Shown piece after piece: positions 26,954-36,619 of a stretch of DNA of 64,000 bases (position 1 is its first letter; each line of letters starts with the position of its first letter). This DNA comes from RFSX01 sp965248155 (GTDB lineage: Bacteria; Bacteroidota; Bacteroidia; Chitinophagales; Saprospiraceae): positions 806,001-870,000 of the forward strand of contig CBDFIO010000001.1 of the NCBI GenBank assembly GCA_965248155.1, in the 5' to 3' direction. Under the pieces are notes generated by a model. The model was not told where the DNA came from and ran no database searches. It saw only the letters and a list, made by a program, of their open reading frames with translations. The translations under genes and the position numbers were made by a program.

Positions 26954-27466
26954 ATGCAAAGAACGCCTTGGGTAGAACGAAAATTTACAATGGATTTTCC
27001 AGTAGGGTGGATTCATAATATCTTAGAACGATTGTATGGAACAGCTTCCCGCTTAACTGAATTGGTATCTTCATTATCAGATGAACAGTTGTCAGATGTA
27101 GATAGCGGTTGGAGTATAAAGGAGCATATTGGACACCTTTTTGATTTGGAATTCCTGCATATAGAAAGAATCCGACAATTTAAAAACAGAGAGACAGATC
27201 TTACAGGAGCAGATATGTCAAACCGCCGGACCAATGAATCAAATCACAATCTAGTCGAAGTCAACAAACTGATTTCAGATTTTCAAGTAGAAAGACAGAG
27301 ATTGATAAATGAATTCGACGCACTAACTGATAACGATCATTATTTTGAATCATTACATCCAAGATTAAAAGTTAAGATGCGTCCAATAGATCTTGCTTAC
27401 TTTACTGCCGAGCACGATGACCATCATCTGGCATCGATCCGTATTTTGAAACGGAAATTTATCTAA
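26954..27466 (+). CDS. DinB-family protein
   Basis: 170 aa. DinB_2/YfiT four-helix-bundle pattern with putative metal-binding His residues in IKEHIGHLFDLE and AEHDDHHLASI. Members are often metal-dependent hydrolases or thiol transferases, such as bacillithiol-S-transferase relatives; which applies here is unknown. The stop overlaps the pdxH stop on the other strand by 4 nt. A second ATG at 26990 (MDFPVGW) could be the start. Confidence 0.78.
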   Translation: MQRTPWVERKFTMDFPVGWIHNILERLYGTASRLTELVSSLSDEQLSDVDSGWSIKEHIGHLFDLEFLHIERIRQFKNRETDLTGADMSNRRTNESNHNLVEVNKLISDFQVERQRLINEFDALTDNDHYFESLHPRLKVKMRPIDLAYFTAEHDDHHLASIRILKRKFI

Positions 27467-28104
27467 GGCGCAAGTCTGTCTAAAGTCCAGTGTCCATCAT
27501 CAGCAAGCCGGTATCTAAACCGGTCATGAAATCTATTTTCTCTTCCTTGCCAGAATTCAATTGAAGAAGCTTGAATCAAGAAGCCGCCCCAAAATTCGGG
27601 TAATGGCAATGAGTCTTGGCCTTCAAATTTCTTTTCGATTTCCTCACGTTTGTCAAGCATCTGTTCGAAATCTATGATTTCACTTTGAGGAGAAGCCCAA
27701 GCGCTTATTTGGCTACCTCTTGGCCTCGAGTGAAAATAACTTAGTGAAGTATCAAAATCCAACTTTTCAGCAATTCCTTCAATACGAACCTGTCTGACCA
27801 ATTCTTTCCACCAAAAAACTGCAGATACCATTGGGTTTTTAATTATTTCCTTGCTTTTACGACTTTCATAATTTGTATAAAAGGAAAATCCTCTCTGGTT
27901 AAACCCTTTTAGTAAAACAATTCTCGCCGAAGGTTTGCCGTCAGCTGAAACAGAAGCCAGGGTCATAGCATTGGGTTCGCTGATTTTGGCTCTCTCAGCA
28001 TCTTGATACCAACGATCAAACTGCGCCATAGGATCATGCGCCAAATCTTCCTTTCTTATAACATCCTTACCATATTCCAATCTTTTATTTTCAAGATTAT
28101 CCAT
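27463..28104 (-). CDS. pdxH: pyridoxamine 5'-phosphate oxidase
   Basis: 213 aa from ATG 28104; the frame is open upstream, but the domain begins with MDNLENKRLEYGKDVIRKEDL. It oxidises pyridoxine/pyridoxamine 5'-phosphate to pyridoxal 5'-phosphate with FMN. Motifs: DPMAQFDRWYQDA, PSARIVLLKGFNQRGFSFYTNYESRK (FMN binding), SPQSEII, and the C-terminal EFWQGRENRFHDRFRY. The ATG overlaps the RND gene stop by 8 nt, so translation is probably coupled to an efflux operon, an unusual partner for this gene. Confidence 0.93.
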   Translation of the reverse strand: MDNLENKRLEYGKDVIRKEDLAHDPMAQFDRWYQDAERAKISEPNAMTLASVSADGKPSARIVLLKGFNQRGFSFYTNYESRKSKEIIKNPMVSAVFWWKELVRQVRIEGIAEKLDFDTSLSYFHSRPRGSQISAWASPQSEIIDFEQMLDKREEIEKKFEGQDSLPLPEFWGGFLIQASSIEFWQGRENRFHDRFRYRLADDGHWTLDRLAP

Positions 28105-31100
28105 ATGCCATTTCTTTTGAATTCGATTTCTCAAAGTAATTGAGTACTCTCTTTTTAATTAAATAAGCAAGCCAATACATTGCCGGTACGACTACTAAAG
28201 TTAAGAAGGTTGCGAAACTAATTCCATAAATAATTGTCCATGCCATTGGACCCCATAAGGCCGTATTATCGCCACCTAAGAAAAATTTGGGATCGAGATC
28301 GCTGATAAATGAAAAGAAATTAAAGTTGAACCCAATCGCCAAAGGAATCAATCCCAGAACTGTGGTAATAGCTGTTAACAACACCGGTCTCAATCTGGTC
28401 GCTCCTCCTTCAATTATCATATCTTTTACCGTTTCTTTTTTCATCAGATTCATTGATTCAATTCCGAGCTCTAGCCGTTTTCTTTGGATCAACAGGTTAA
28501 TATAGTCCACAAGAACAATGGCATTGTTAACAACAATTCCTGCAAGGGATATAATACCAACCCCGGTAAAGACAATACTGATGTCCATGCCGCTTGCGTA
28601 ATAACCAATAAGTACTCCAATTGTACTAAACAGGACCGAAAGAAGAATAATAAATGGAGTTATAATACTATTGAATTGTGTCACTAATATGATGAATATG
28701 CAAAAGAGGGCAACTAAAAATGCATTGCTTAAGAATGCAGTATCCTCGGCTTGTTGCTGTTGTTCTCCTGTGAATGCGTAATTGTAGTTCTCAGGTAGAT
28801 CATAAGACAACATAATATTCGATATTTCATTATTTATCTCTGTTGCATTATATCCTTCCAATACATTTGAGGAAATTGTAATTACCCGCTCAGAATCCGA
28901 GCGTCGAATAGCATTGTAAGTAGATGAAAAATCAGTTGTAGCTACCGATGAAATTGGAACCTGTACAATTTTTCCGGATTTTTGATCCATGAAAGTAACC
29001 TTTTGGTTGATTAGATCAGAAACACTGTTTCTATAATTTTCATTCAATCTGACCATGATAGGGTATTCATCTTCACCCACCTTAAATTTGGAGACTTCCT
29101 TACCAAATACAGAGGTTCTTAGAGTACTGGCCACTTGTACGGTACTTATTCCATACCTTCTTGCTGCCTCCCGGTCAATATCTACAAGTAATTCAGGTTT
29201 GGCTAATTCAATATCTGCCTTCAACTCCTCAATCCCCTTGATATTTTGAGCATTAATGTATTTAATTAATCCATCTGATATTACAATCAGACTATCTATT
29301 TCCGGACCTATAATTTCAAGATTTATTGCTTTTCCTGCCGGTGGTCCCGAAGCATTTGGAGACACTGATATTTTGACACCTGGTTTACCAAGAATTTCTT
29401 TTCGGATATCTTCCATAATTTCTTTGGTTGAAATACCGCCTCTGTCTTTAAATTCTAGAAAGGCAACCGTAATTCTTGCTTTATTCGGAGTAACTCCTGG
29501 TTCAGGAGGAGCATTCGGATCAGAGGTGTCTTCACCGATCTGAGTCAGTACAGCTTCAACAATAAGTCTGTTTTCAGCAATTACTTTTTCAATGTCTTTT
29601 TCAATGATTTTTACAGCATTGTTTGTGGCTTCAATATCACTACCTATTGGCAGCTCAACAAATACATTTATATAAAGTGGATCCGCTTCCGGAAAGAGCT
29701 GGATCTTCGGCTGATTCATATTAAATATCGCTCCAGCACCGATTAACATAAGTATTGTAGCTAACAGAGTAAGGACCGAATTTTTACCCTTTAAAACTGA
29801 AGTAATAAAACGATTGTAAGTCTTTTCCAAAACGAGAAGAAAAGTGTTCTGAAATCCAAATGAAGCCGGCCTTAAAAGGAAATAGTTAAGAAGAGAGATA
29901 ACAGCTGTAATTCCAATTAAATTTCGGAGCCAATTCAATCCTACGAAATGCGCAAGTGTAGCAACAATCAGCATTATGATGAACCCTAATAATATATTGC
30001 GTGTCTTGCTTTTTCTAACATGGTGCTCATCTGCTTGTTCATCTACTTTCATAAACCGGCTGGTCAAAACCGGATTGATTACCAAGGCGACAAAGAGAGA
30101 CGATGAAAGCACAATTACCAAAGTAATCGGCATGTACTTCATAAATATTCCCATAATTCCGGGCCAGAATATCAAAGGGATAAAAGCAGCAAGTGTAGTC
30201 GCTGTTGAAGCTATAATTGGCCATGCAACTTCACCCGCTCCATATTTAGCAGAGTCAGTTCCATTATATCCATTTTGACGGTACCGATATATATTCTCAA
30301 CTACAACAATAGCATTATCAACCAATAATCCCAGAGCCAGAATGAGCGAGAATAATACAACGATGTTCATTATTACACCGAATAGATGAAGTGTAAGAAT
30401 TCCTGTCAACATTGAAAGTGGGATTGCAATTCCGACAAAAAGAGAATTACGTAAACCCAGGAAAAACAGCAAGACTAAAATCACCAGAATTACACCGGAG
30501 ATAATACTGTTTTCCAGGTTATTGACCTCGTTTCTGGTATAGACTGAAAGATCATTGAATAAACTAACCGTAAGACCTGGAGGAAGCGTTTTTTCTGCTT
30601 CTTCAATAACGATTTTAAGTTTGTCAGCTGTAGACAAAAGGTTTTCTCCACTTCTTTTAATGATATCAAGTGCAATTACGGGGGCTCCATCCGATCTGGC
30701 ATAGGATACTCGTTCTTCAAAGCCAAAGATTACTTCGGCGATATCTTTGAGGTATATAGGTCTTTGGTTCTCAGATTTAACAATTAATTCATGGATTTCA
30801 CTTACATCTTCAAATTGACCTACTACTCTAAGTGCTCTTCTTTTATCATTATTGATGACTTCTCCTCCCGACATGGTGACATTTTCCCGGGCAATTGCAT
30901 TTTCAATATCATCAAAATTCAACTTGAGGGCCTGCATCTTGATCAGGTCCACGTTTATCTTTACTTCTCGATCCAGAGCTCCTTTTAACTGGACTTCAGA
31001 TACTTCTTTAATATCTTCAATTTTATCTTCCAGGTATTCAGCATAGGAACGGAGGTCGTCCATTTTGTACTGACCGGAAACATTCACAGTAACTATCGGA

Positions 31101-31543
31101 ATCTCTGAAAAATTTAACTCCTCCACAGAAGGATCCTGATCCAGATCTGTAGGTAATTCAGATTTGGCTTTATCGACGGCGTCTTTAGTTTTTCTTACAG
31201 CTAATTCAATCTCCATCTCACTGTCAAACTCTGCAACCATTACAGAGAAGTCTTGAATCGAGGTCGACGTTAAAGATTTTATACCTACAATGGAATTGAT
31301 TTCTTTTTCTAATGGTCTTGTGACCAAATTTTCTATTTCTTCTGCGGAATTACCAAAATAAGGGGTATTGATAAATACAGTAGGCATAGAGGCATCAGGA
31401 TACTGTTCTTTCGGCATTCTTTGATAACTCTGAACACCAAATAGCAAAATCATGAATGTTATCAGGAAAACACTGGTTCCATTGTCTACTGCAACGGAAC
31501 TAAGTTTGAATTCCCTGAATTTTTGGATGATTTTTTTACTCAT
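28097..31543 (-). CDS. RND-family efflux permease
   Basis: 1148 aa, intact, with the duplicated RND architecture: twelve membrane segments and two large periplasmic loops. Visible signatures: MPKEQYPDASMPTVFINTPY, LVTRPLEKEINSIVGIKSLTS, LGLLVDNAIVVVENIYRY (TM4 with the proton-relay Asp), and the second-half GVGIISLAGIVVNNAIVLVDYINLL. It exchanges substrate for protons and works with the MFP and TolC-type genes just upstream. Substrate cannot be predicted, though the TetR gene at the head of the operon suggests a toxic compound. An extra membrane segment lies in the middle (ILLGFIIMLIVATLAHFVG). Confidence 0.92.
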   Translation of the reverse strand: MSKKIIQKFREFKLSSVAVDNGTSVFLITFMILLFGVQSYQRMPKEQYPDASMPTVFINTPYFGNSAEEIENLVTRPLEKEINSIVGIKSLTSTSIQDFSVMVAEFDSEMEIELAVRKTKDAVDKAKSELPTDLDQDPSVEELNFSEIPIVTVNVSGQYKMDDLRSYAEYLEDKIEDIKEVSEVQLKGALDREVKINVDLIKMQALKLNFDDIENAIARENVTMSGGEVINNDKRRALRVVGQFEDVSEIHELIVKSENQRPIYLKDIAEVIFGFEERVSYARSDGAPVIALDIIKRSGENLLSTADKLKIVIEEAEKTLPPGLTVSLFNDLSVYTRNEVNNLENSIISGVILVILVLLFFLGLRNSLFVGIAIPLSMLTGILTLHLFGVIMNIVVLFSLILALGLLVDNAIVVVENIYRYRQNGYNGTDSAKYGAGEVAWPIIASTATTLAAFIPLIFWPGIMGIFMKYMPITLVIVLSSSLFVALVINPVLTSRFMKVDEQADEHHVRKSKTRNILLGFIIMLIVATLAHFVGLNWLRNLIGITAVISLLNYFLLRPASFGFQNTFLLVLEKTYNRFITSVLKGKNSVLTLLATILMLIGAGAIFNMNQPKIQLFPEADPLYINVFVELPIGSDIEATNNAVKIIEKDIEKVIAENRLIVEAVLTQIGEDTSDPNAPPEPGVTPNKARITVAFLEFKDRGGISTKEIMEDIRKEILGKPGVKISVSPNASGPPAGKAINLEIIGPEIDSLIVISDGLIKYINAQNIKGIEELKADIELAKPELLVDIDREAARRYGISTVQVASTLRTSVFGKEVSKFKVGEDEYPIMVRLNENYRNSVSDLINQKVTFMDQKSGKIVQVPISSVATTDFSSTYNAIRRSDSERVITISSNVLEGYNATEINNEISNIMLSYDLPENYNYAFTGEQQQQAEDTAFLSNAFLVALFCIFIILVTQFNSIITPFIILLSVLFSTIGVLIGYYASGMDISIVFTGVGIISLAGIVVNNAIVLVDYINLLIQRKRLELGIESMNLMKKETVKDMIIEGGATRLRPVLLTAITTVLGLIPLAIGFNFNFFSFISDLDPKFFLGGDNTALWGPMAWTIIYGISFATFLTLVVVPAMYWLAYLIKKRVLNYFEKSNSKEMAYG

Positions 31544-31546
31544 TTT

Positions 31547-32731
31547 CTATTCTGATTTGAGTGTATTAAGAACTGGATCATTATCGCTAAGATTTTCGCT
31601 TCCTTCGATAACAATTTCATCTCCAGGATTAATTCCAGCCTCAATCACGATACTTCCTTCATCGCTTTCTCCTAATTCCACATATGATTTACGGGCGATA
31701 GGTTGGCCATCAACATTTTGGATAATGTAGATGTACTTCTTACCGCTTACTTCTTCTTTAACAGCATCTGTTGGAATTATTAGGGCATCTTGTTTCGTAT
31801 AATCATTGATGCTTACTTCGGCTAAAAGATTGGGTTTCAACTGTCCGTTTTGACTTGTGCTTGTGATCTCAATTTCAAATGTCCTGTTCGACATATCAAT
31901 TGTACGACCGATCATGGACACTTTTCTGGTAACCAATTTGTCCAGGGCTGGAAAATATACTTCAACGTTATCACCAACTTTGATTTTTCCAAGTAGAGAT
32001 TCTTGAAGATCAGCTTTGATTTTAATGTTATGAGTATTCATTAGTTGAACGATAGGAACTCCGGGAGCAGCCATTTCACCGGGACTTAAAAACTTATGAT
32101 CAACCACTCCATTTATCGGAGAATAGATATGCTTTTTGCTGATTTGACTTTTAAGAACATCAAGGGATTTTTCTAAACGTTCTTTATTGTTTTTTGATTC
32201 TAAATATTGGATTTCAGACCCAATATTTTTTTCCCACAATCTCTTTTGTCGGTCATAGACAGTATTGGCTAATGAAAGTGCGGTTTGTACTTCTGCTATC
32301 TGATTTTCGACAATTTGCATATCTGTTGTTGCAACAAGCTTTCCTTTTTTGACGTATTGTCCTTCTTTAACATTGAGTTTGGTTATACGACCACCTAATT
32401 CTGAGCTGATATTGATGACATCGTCGGCAACCACATTGGCCTGAACTTTAATGAATCGTTTAAATTCCTGGGGTATAATTTTTTTAAGATGAACGGATAT
32501 GGGATCTTTTTCCTTTACAGGATCCAGTTCAGCGATCTGTTCCTCCAGATCTCCGATAAGCGTTTGTAATTCTCTTAATTCAGATTGCTTTTCTGATAAG
32601 AAGACTTTTTTACCTTCAAGATCTTCTGGTATTGTGTGACCATCACCGCCCGAACAGGCTACCAGAGTGATTATTATGAAGGTGATTAGTATTTGTGATA
32701 AGTATTTCATGTCGTACTGAGAATTTTTCAT
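31547..32731 (-). CDS. RND efflux membrane fusion (periplasmic adaptor) protein
   Basis: 394 aa. Lipobox (LVAC) after a short leader, so a lipid-anchored adaptor. A coiled-coil hairpin (EKQSELRELQTLIGDLEEQI and SLANTVYDRQKRLWEKNIGSE) is flanked by the lipoyl halves (ISSELGGRITKLNVKEGQYVKKGKLVA ... YSPINGVVDHKFLSPGEMAAPG), then the beta-barrel and membrane-proximal domains. It bridges the RND pump (gene 3 bp downstream) and the TolC-type channel (gene directly upstream). Confidence 0.92.
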   Translation of the reverse strand: MKNSQYDMKYLSQILITFIIITLVACSGGDGHTIPEDLEGKKVFLSEKQSELRELQTLIGDLEEQIAELDPVKEKDPISVHLKKIIPQEFKRFIKVQANVVADDVINISSELGGRITKLNVKEGQYVKKGKLVATTDMQIVENQIAEVQTALSLANTVYDRQKRLWEKNIGSEIQYLESKNNKERLEKSLDVLKSQISKKHIYSPINGVVDHKFLSPGEMAAPGVPIVQLMNTHNIKIKADLQESLLGKIKVGDNVEVYFPALDKLVTRKVSMIGRTIDMSNRTFEIEITSTSQNGQLKPNLLAEVSINDYTKQDALIIPTDAVKEEVSGKKYIYIIQNVDGQPIARKSYVELGESDEGSIVIEAGINPGDEIVIEGSENLSDNDPVLNTLKSE

Positions 32732-34108
32732 TTATATATTTCCTAAAGCAATTTCAAGATCTGTTTTGGATATCATAAGATCATAAAGGGCATTAATGTA
32801 CTGTCCTTGAACATCGAACAGTTGATTTTCTGCTTGAGTAACTTCGATGCTTGATCCTACACCTTCCTGAAATTTTATAATTGTCTTATTGTAAATGTTT
32901 TCTATGATTGTCAACGAATTTCTAACGTTTTCCAGATTCTTCTTGGAATTTGTATAATTCAATCTGGCATTCATAACCTGAAGGGAGACGGCACGTTCAA
33001 ATTCTACTTTTTGTATATCAAGTTGATCCAAAACGATCTGAGCTTGTTGAATTTGTCCTTTCTTTTGTAAACCATCAAAAATTGGAATATTCAATACAAG
33101 GCTGACAAATCCTGTAGGAATCCAACTTATCTCCTGGCTGTCAAATAACTTTTCTCTTTGAAGGGATTCGCTGAATCCGGCTTTAGCCATTAAGTTGGGC
33201 AGATATCCTCTTTTTAATCTTTCTACGTTCAGCTCGTTTAGATCTTTACCCAATAATATTTCACTGTATTGGGCTCTCTTATTGAAATCAAGTTCTTCGC
33301 TCATGTCTACAACTTCTATAGTCATTAAATCAACCAAAGTTTGAAGATCCTCACTTAGTTGAATATCTAAATCCAGAGGTGCAGTCATTTGAAACCTGAG
33401 AAGGTTATAGCTCATCGCAATGAGTTGATCAATCTTTTCATATTCTGTACGGACAGTAGCCAGAGACAATTCAAGCCGATCTACATCGAGTTGCTCCAAA
33501 AAACCATTTTCATAAAACAACCTGGTCTCAGAAAGCGCTTTTTCTATGTTGCTTATATTATTAAAGATGATCTTTTTGTTTTCCTCAGCGATAAGAATAT
33601 TCATATAGGCCTTCGTTACTGAGGCTCTGATTTCTTCTTCTTGAACATCAATAGACTTCCGTGTAAGTTCTCTGAATAGTTTTGCTGCTTTTAGACCGGA
33701 GAGGTATGATCCGTCAAATAACAACCACTTTGCATCTATGGTGGCATTTACATTATTTTTAGTTAATATCGAAAATTCAAAAACATCCGGCTCTCCTTGA
33801 AATGGCTGGATTTCTTCAAATTCTTGAGAAAGAACACCATACACAGCAGGGCTGACAAAATCTTCAACAGGGCTGACTGGCACTTTGAAATAATATTGAT
33901 AGTTGAGACTTGCATCAACTTGAGGTAATCCGATAGCTCTGAATTCTACAATTTGTGCGTCTGCATCCTGAACATCCAGATTGGCTGCTTTGACAGCATT
34001 ACTATTTTGTATTGCGTAGTCGATGGCTTCTTCTAAACTGAAAGATTGCTGAGCATAAAAGGGGAGACCTGATAGTAAGATCATCCAAGCTAAAAACACT
34101 TTTCTCAT
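32732..34108 (-). CDS. TolC-family outer membrane efflux protein
   Basis: 458 aa, with signal peptide and two OEP repeats. N-terminal pattern FSLEEAIDYAIQNSNAVKAANLDVQDADAQI; long helices (NVRNSLTIIENIYNKTIIKFQEGVGSSIEVTQA) typical of the second repeat. It forms the outer-membrane and periplasmic tunnel of the tripartite pump. The start overlaps the tetR stop by 4 nt, and the MFP start follows immediately, so the three genes form one operon. Confidence 0.93.
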   Translation of the reverse strand: MRKVFLAWMILLSGLPFYAQQSFSLEEAIDYAIQNSNAVKAANLDVQDADAQIVEFRAIGLPQVDASLNYQYYFKVPVSPVEDFVSPAVYGVLSQEFEEIQPFQGEPDVFEFSILTKNNVNATIDAKWLLFDGSYLSGLKAAKLFRELTRKSIDVQEEEIRASVTKAYMNILIAEENKKIIFNNISNIEKALSETRLFYENGFLEQLDVDRLELSLATVRTEYEKIDQLIAMSYNLLRFQMTAPLDLDIQLSEDLQTLVDLMTIEVVDMSEELDFNKRAQYSEILLGKDLNELNVERLKRGYLPNLMAKAGFSESLQREKLFDSQEISWIPTGFVSLVLNIPIFDGLQKKGQIQQAQIVLDQLDIQKVEFERAVSLQVMNARLNYTNSKKNLENVRNSLTIIENIYNKTIIKFQEGVGSSIEVTQAENQLFDVQGQYINALYDLMISKTDLEIALGNI

Positions 34109-34716
34109 GCTTTTACTTTTTTTAAATATTTATTAAATGCTTTTTTTCCTTTGTCATTCATGATTCCATGTATATGGTAATGAATAACATTTTCATAGAG
34201 CTCACTTAAGGCATAAGAACCTGGTGGAAAAGATTCTTGATTGACTATTAACTTTGCAAGACCTACATATAGTTTTGAGTAAATGTTCGGGTCGATATTA
34301 GCTCTGTAATATTTTTCTGAGATTCCTCTTTCAATATTTATTTTGATAACATTCTCTATATAATTGAAATGATCTTTTTCTATAAGTGACCACGCTCCGG
34401 GATGATATTTTTTAAGATCGAAAGATAATGTCGGTTTAATTGATCTGAGCGATTCCAAAACCAATCTGGCAATACTCGTCATTTCATCAATCGCATTTTC
34501 AGCGGTAACCTTGATCATCTCAACAGCTTCTTTTTCTTCATTTAGATGTTGCGTTACAACCGCCATAACAAGATCTTTCTTGTTCTCGATAAATTTGTAA
34601 ATCGTCTTTTTGGAAATACCTAGAAGTCTGGCAATGTCATCCATGCTGACACTTTTCACACCATACTTATAAAAGAGGTCTCGTGAAGATCTAAGGAGTG
34701 TGCTTTTTGTTAACAT
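34105..34716 (-). CDS. TetR-family transcriptional regulator
   Basis: 203 aa. N-terminal HTH (SRDLFYKYGVKSVSMDDIARLLGISKKTIYKFIENKKDL), followed by an all-helical ligand-binding domain. First gene of the efflux operon, 4-nt overlap with the TolC gene. It probably represses its own operon through the inverted repeat at 34737-34778; the divergent SLC13 transporter gene may share the control region. Confidence 0.92.
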   Translation of the reverse strand: MLTKSTLLRSSRDLFYKYGVKSVSMDDIARLLGISKKTIYKFIENKKDLVMAVVTQHLNEEKEAVEMIKVTAENAIDEMTSIARLVLESLRSIKPTLSFDLKKYHPGAWSLIEKDHFNYIENVIKINIERGISEKYYRANIDPNIYSKLYVGLAKLIVNQESFPPGSYALSELYENVIHYHIHGIMNDKGKKAFNKYLKKVKA

Positions 34717-34736
34717 GCTGCGAATTTAGATAATAT

Positions 34737-34778
34737 AAACTACGGAAACTATTATTTGTTTTAAAGTTTCCTCAGTTT
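34737..34778. promoter_or_regulatory. probable TetR operator
   Basis: Arms AAACTACGGAAACT (34737-34750) and AGTTTCCTCAGTTT (34765-34778) form an imperfect inverted repeat (12 of 14 matching) with a 14-nt spacer, located 21-62 bp upstream of the tetR start and 65 bp before the divergent transporter. Position and symmetry suggest the regulator's binding site. Confidence 0.5.
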
Positions 34779-34842
34779 ATCGTCTAACACTTCTTTTTTA
34801 TAGACAAAAAAACATTTCCAGTATTTATTATTTTTACCACAT

Positions 34843-36285
34843 ATGTCTCAATACTCCTGGATTAAAAAGTTTGCCTTCTTTGCCGGACCTCTTGTATTTT
34901 TGTTGATATATAATGGTCCCCTGGTCTTCCCTGATATATTAGCTCAAAAGGTGGTCGCTGTCACAAGTTGGATGGTTATTTGGTGGTTGACCGAAGTTGT
35001 ATCGATAAGTACAACAGCATTAATTCCTTTGGTCCTTTTTCCACTGATAGGAATTATGGAAATGGGATCGGTCAGTAAGAATTATGGAAGTCCGATTGTC
35101 TTTCTGTTTTTTGGTGGTTTTGTTATGGCTTTGGCCCTGGAAAAGGTCCAATTACACAGACGCATTGCCTTAAATATTATCAAAAGAACTGGAACAAGCC
35201 CTAATCGTGTTATACTTGGTTTTATGTTGTCTACAGCCTTTCTAAGCATGTGGATAAGCAATACAGCCAGTACTGTGGTTATGCTTCCAATAGCACTTTC
35301 AGTGATTAAGTTAATTAGTCAAGATGAAGATGGTTTTACAAAGGAGGATCAAAACTTTGCGCTGGCTTTAATGTTGTCCATCGCATTTTCAGCCAATATT
35401 GGTGGCATTTCAACTCTGATTGGAACTCCTCCTAACTCTGTATTGGCAGGATTTCTGGAAAATGAATATTCGATCGAATTAGGCTTCTTCAAATGGATGC
35501 AAATGGGACTGCCTTTTTCAATCCTAATGCTTTTTATCTGCTACTTCGTTCTCGTCTCCTGGATGTATCCCAGTAAATTAAATGCGAATAATGATCCCGG
35601 GAAAATCATTAAAGATGAATTGAAAAAATTAGGACAATTCAAATCAGAAGAACGTATCGTTATGGCTGTATTTGTTTGTGCAATATTTATGTGGGTTTCG
35701 AAAAATTATTTAAATACACTTCTCACTAATTTGAATTTATCGGATGCTGGAATAAGTATGATTGCCGCATTCAGTTTGTTTATTATTCCTCAGAATCTAT
35801 CTAAGGGCAAATTTGTTCTTTATTGGAAGGATATGGCAAGATTACCCTGGGGAATACTTATTCTTTTTGGTGGAGGATTGGCATTGGCCAGTGGTTTGGC
35901 TGAAGCTGAAATAATGGATTTGATCGGTCAATTTGTTTCAAGTAAAGAAGGATTAAACATATTACTGATTAGCGGTCTGTTGATTTTTATTATGCTCTTC
36001 CTGACTGAATTGATGAGTAATGTGGCATTGGTTGCTGTTTTTGTTCCGGTTGTAGCTGGAATTGCATTAGGCTTGGAGGTGCCGGTTTTATATTTGTGCA
36101 TTCCGGTAACAATGGCGGCGAGTTGTGCATTTATGCTTCCGATGGCAACACCTCCAAATGCAATAGTATTTGCCAGTGGACATGTTAAAGTATACCAGAT
36201 GGCTAAAGTTGGGCTTGTATTGAATATTTTATCTGTACTACTTATTATACTCTATTCTAAATTTGTTATTCCTCTCATATTTTAA
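34843..36285 (+). CDS. SLC13/DASS-family sodium-coupled anion transporter
   Basis: 480 aa with about 12 membrane segments. Both SNT/TPPN signatures are present: SNTASTVVMLPIALSV and ISTLIGTPPNSVLAG in the first repeat; ELMSNVALVAVFVPVVAG and MATPPNAIVFASGHV in the second. DASS proteins carry dicarboxylates, citrate or sulfate with Na+; the substrate here is not resolved. Divergent from tetR and followed at once by a cytochrome c gene (28 bp). Confidence 0.9.
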   Translation: MSQYSWIKKFAFFAGPLVFLLIYNGPLVFPDILAQKVVAVTSWMVIWWLTEVVSISTTALIPLVLFPLIGIMEMGSVSKNYGSPIVFLFFGGFVMALALEKVQLHRRIALNIIKRTGTSPNRVILGFMLSTAFLSMWISNTASTVVMLPIALSVIKLISQDEDGFTKEDQNFALALMLSIAFSANIGGISTLIGTPPNSVLAGFLENEYSIELGFFKWMQMGLPFSILMLFICYFVLVSWMYPSKLNANNDPGKIIKDELKKLGQFKSEERIVMAVFVCAIFMWVSKNYLNTLLTNLNLSDAGISMIAAFSLFIIPQNLSKGKFVLYWKDMARLPWGILILFGGGLALASGLAEAEIMDLIGQFVSSKEGLNILLISGLLIFIMLFLTELMSNVALVAVFVPVVAGIALGLEVPVLYLCIPVTMAASCAFMLPMATPPNAIVFASGHVKVYQMAKVGLVLNILSVLLIILYSKFVIPLIF

Positions 36286-36312
36286 CTATATATTCACTTG
36301 TAAAAAGAAGAA

Positions 36313-36609
36313 ATGATTAAAAAGAGTATAACCTTCGTTGGATTAATTGTAGCAGTTTTGGCTTGTGCTCCATCAGGAGGATCGAAGATTGATGCCGCAA
36401 AATTATATAAGCAACATTGTGTTATTTGTCATGGTATAGATGGAAAATTAGGAATAAACGGTGCTAAAGATATTACAGAATCTCCCATGACAATGAAGGA
36501 AAGAATAGATAACATTACATTCGGAGCAGGGACGATGACCCCATTTAAAGATATTTTATCTAAGGATGAAATAAAGGCTTTGGCGAAGTACACCTTGACT
36601 TTAAAATAA
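36313..36609 (+). CDS. class I cytochrome c lipoprotein
   Basis: 98 aa. Lipobox (VLAC, Cys18), so the protein should be attached to a membrane facing the periplasm. Haem site CVICH (Cys36, Cys39, His40) and a candidate distal Met75 in GAGTMTPF. Mono-haem electron carrier. It lies between the SLC13 transporter and anmK with short gaps and may share their transcript. Confidence 0.88.
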   Translation: MIKKSITFVGLIVAVLACAPSGGSKIDAAKLYKQHCVICHGIDGKLGINGAKDITESPMTMKERIDNITFGAGTMTPFKDILSKDEIKALAKYTLTLK

Positions 36610-36619
36610 ACAGATATTC

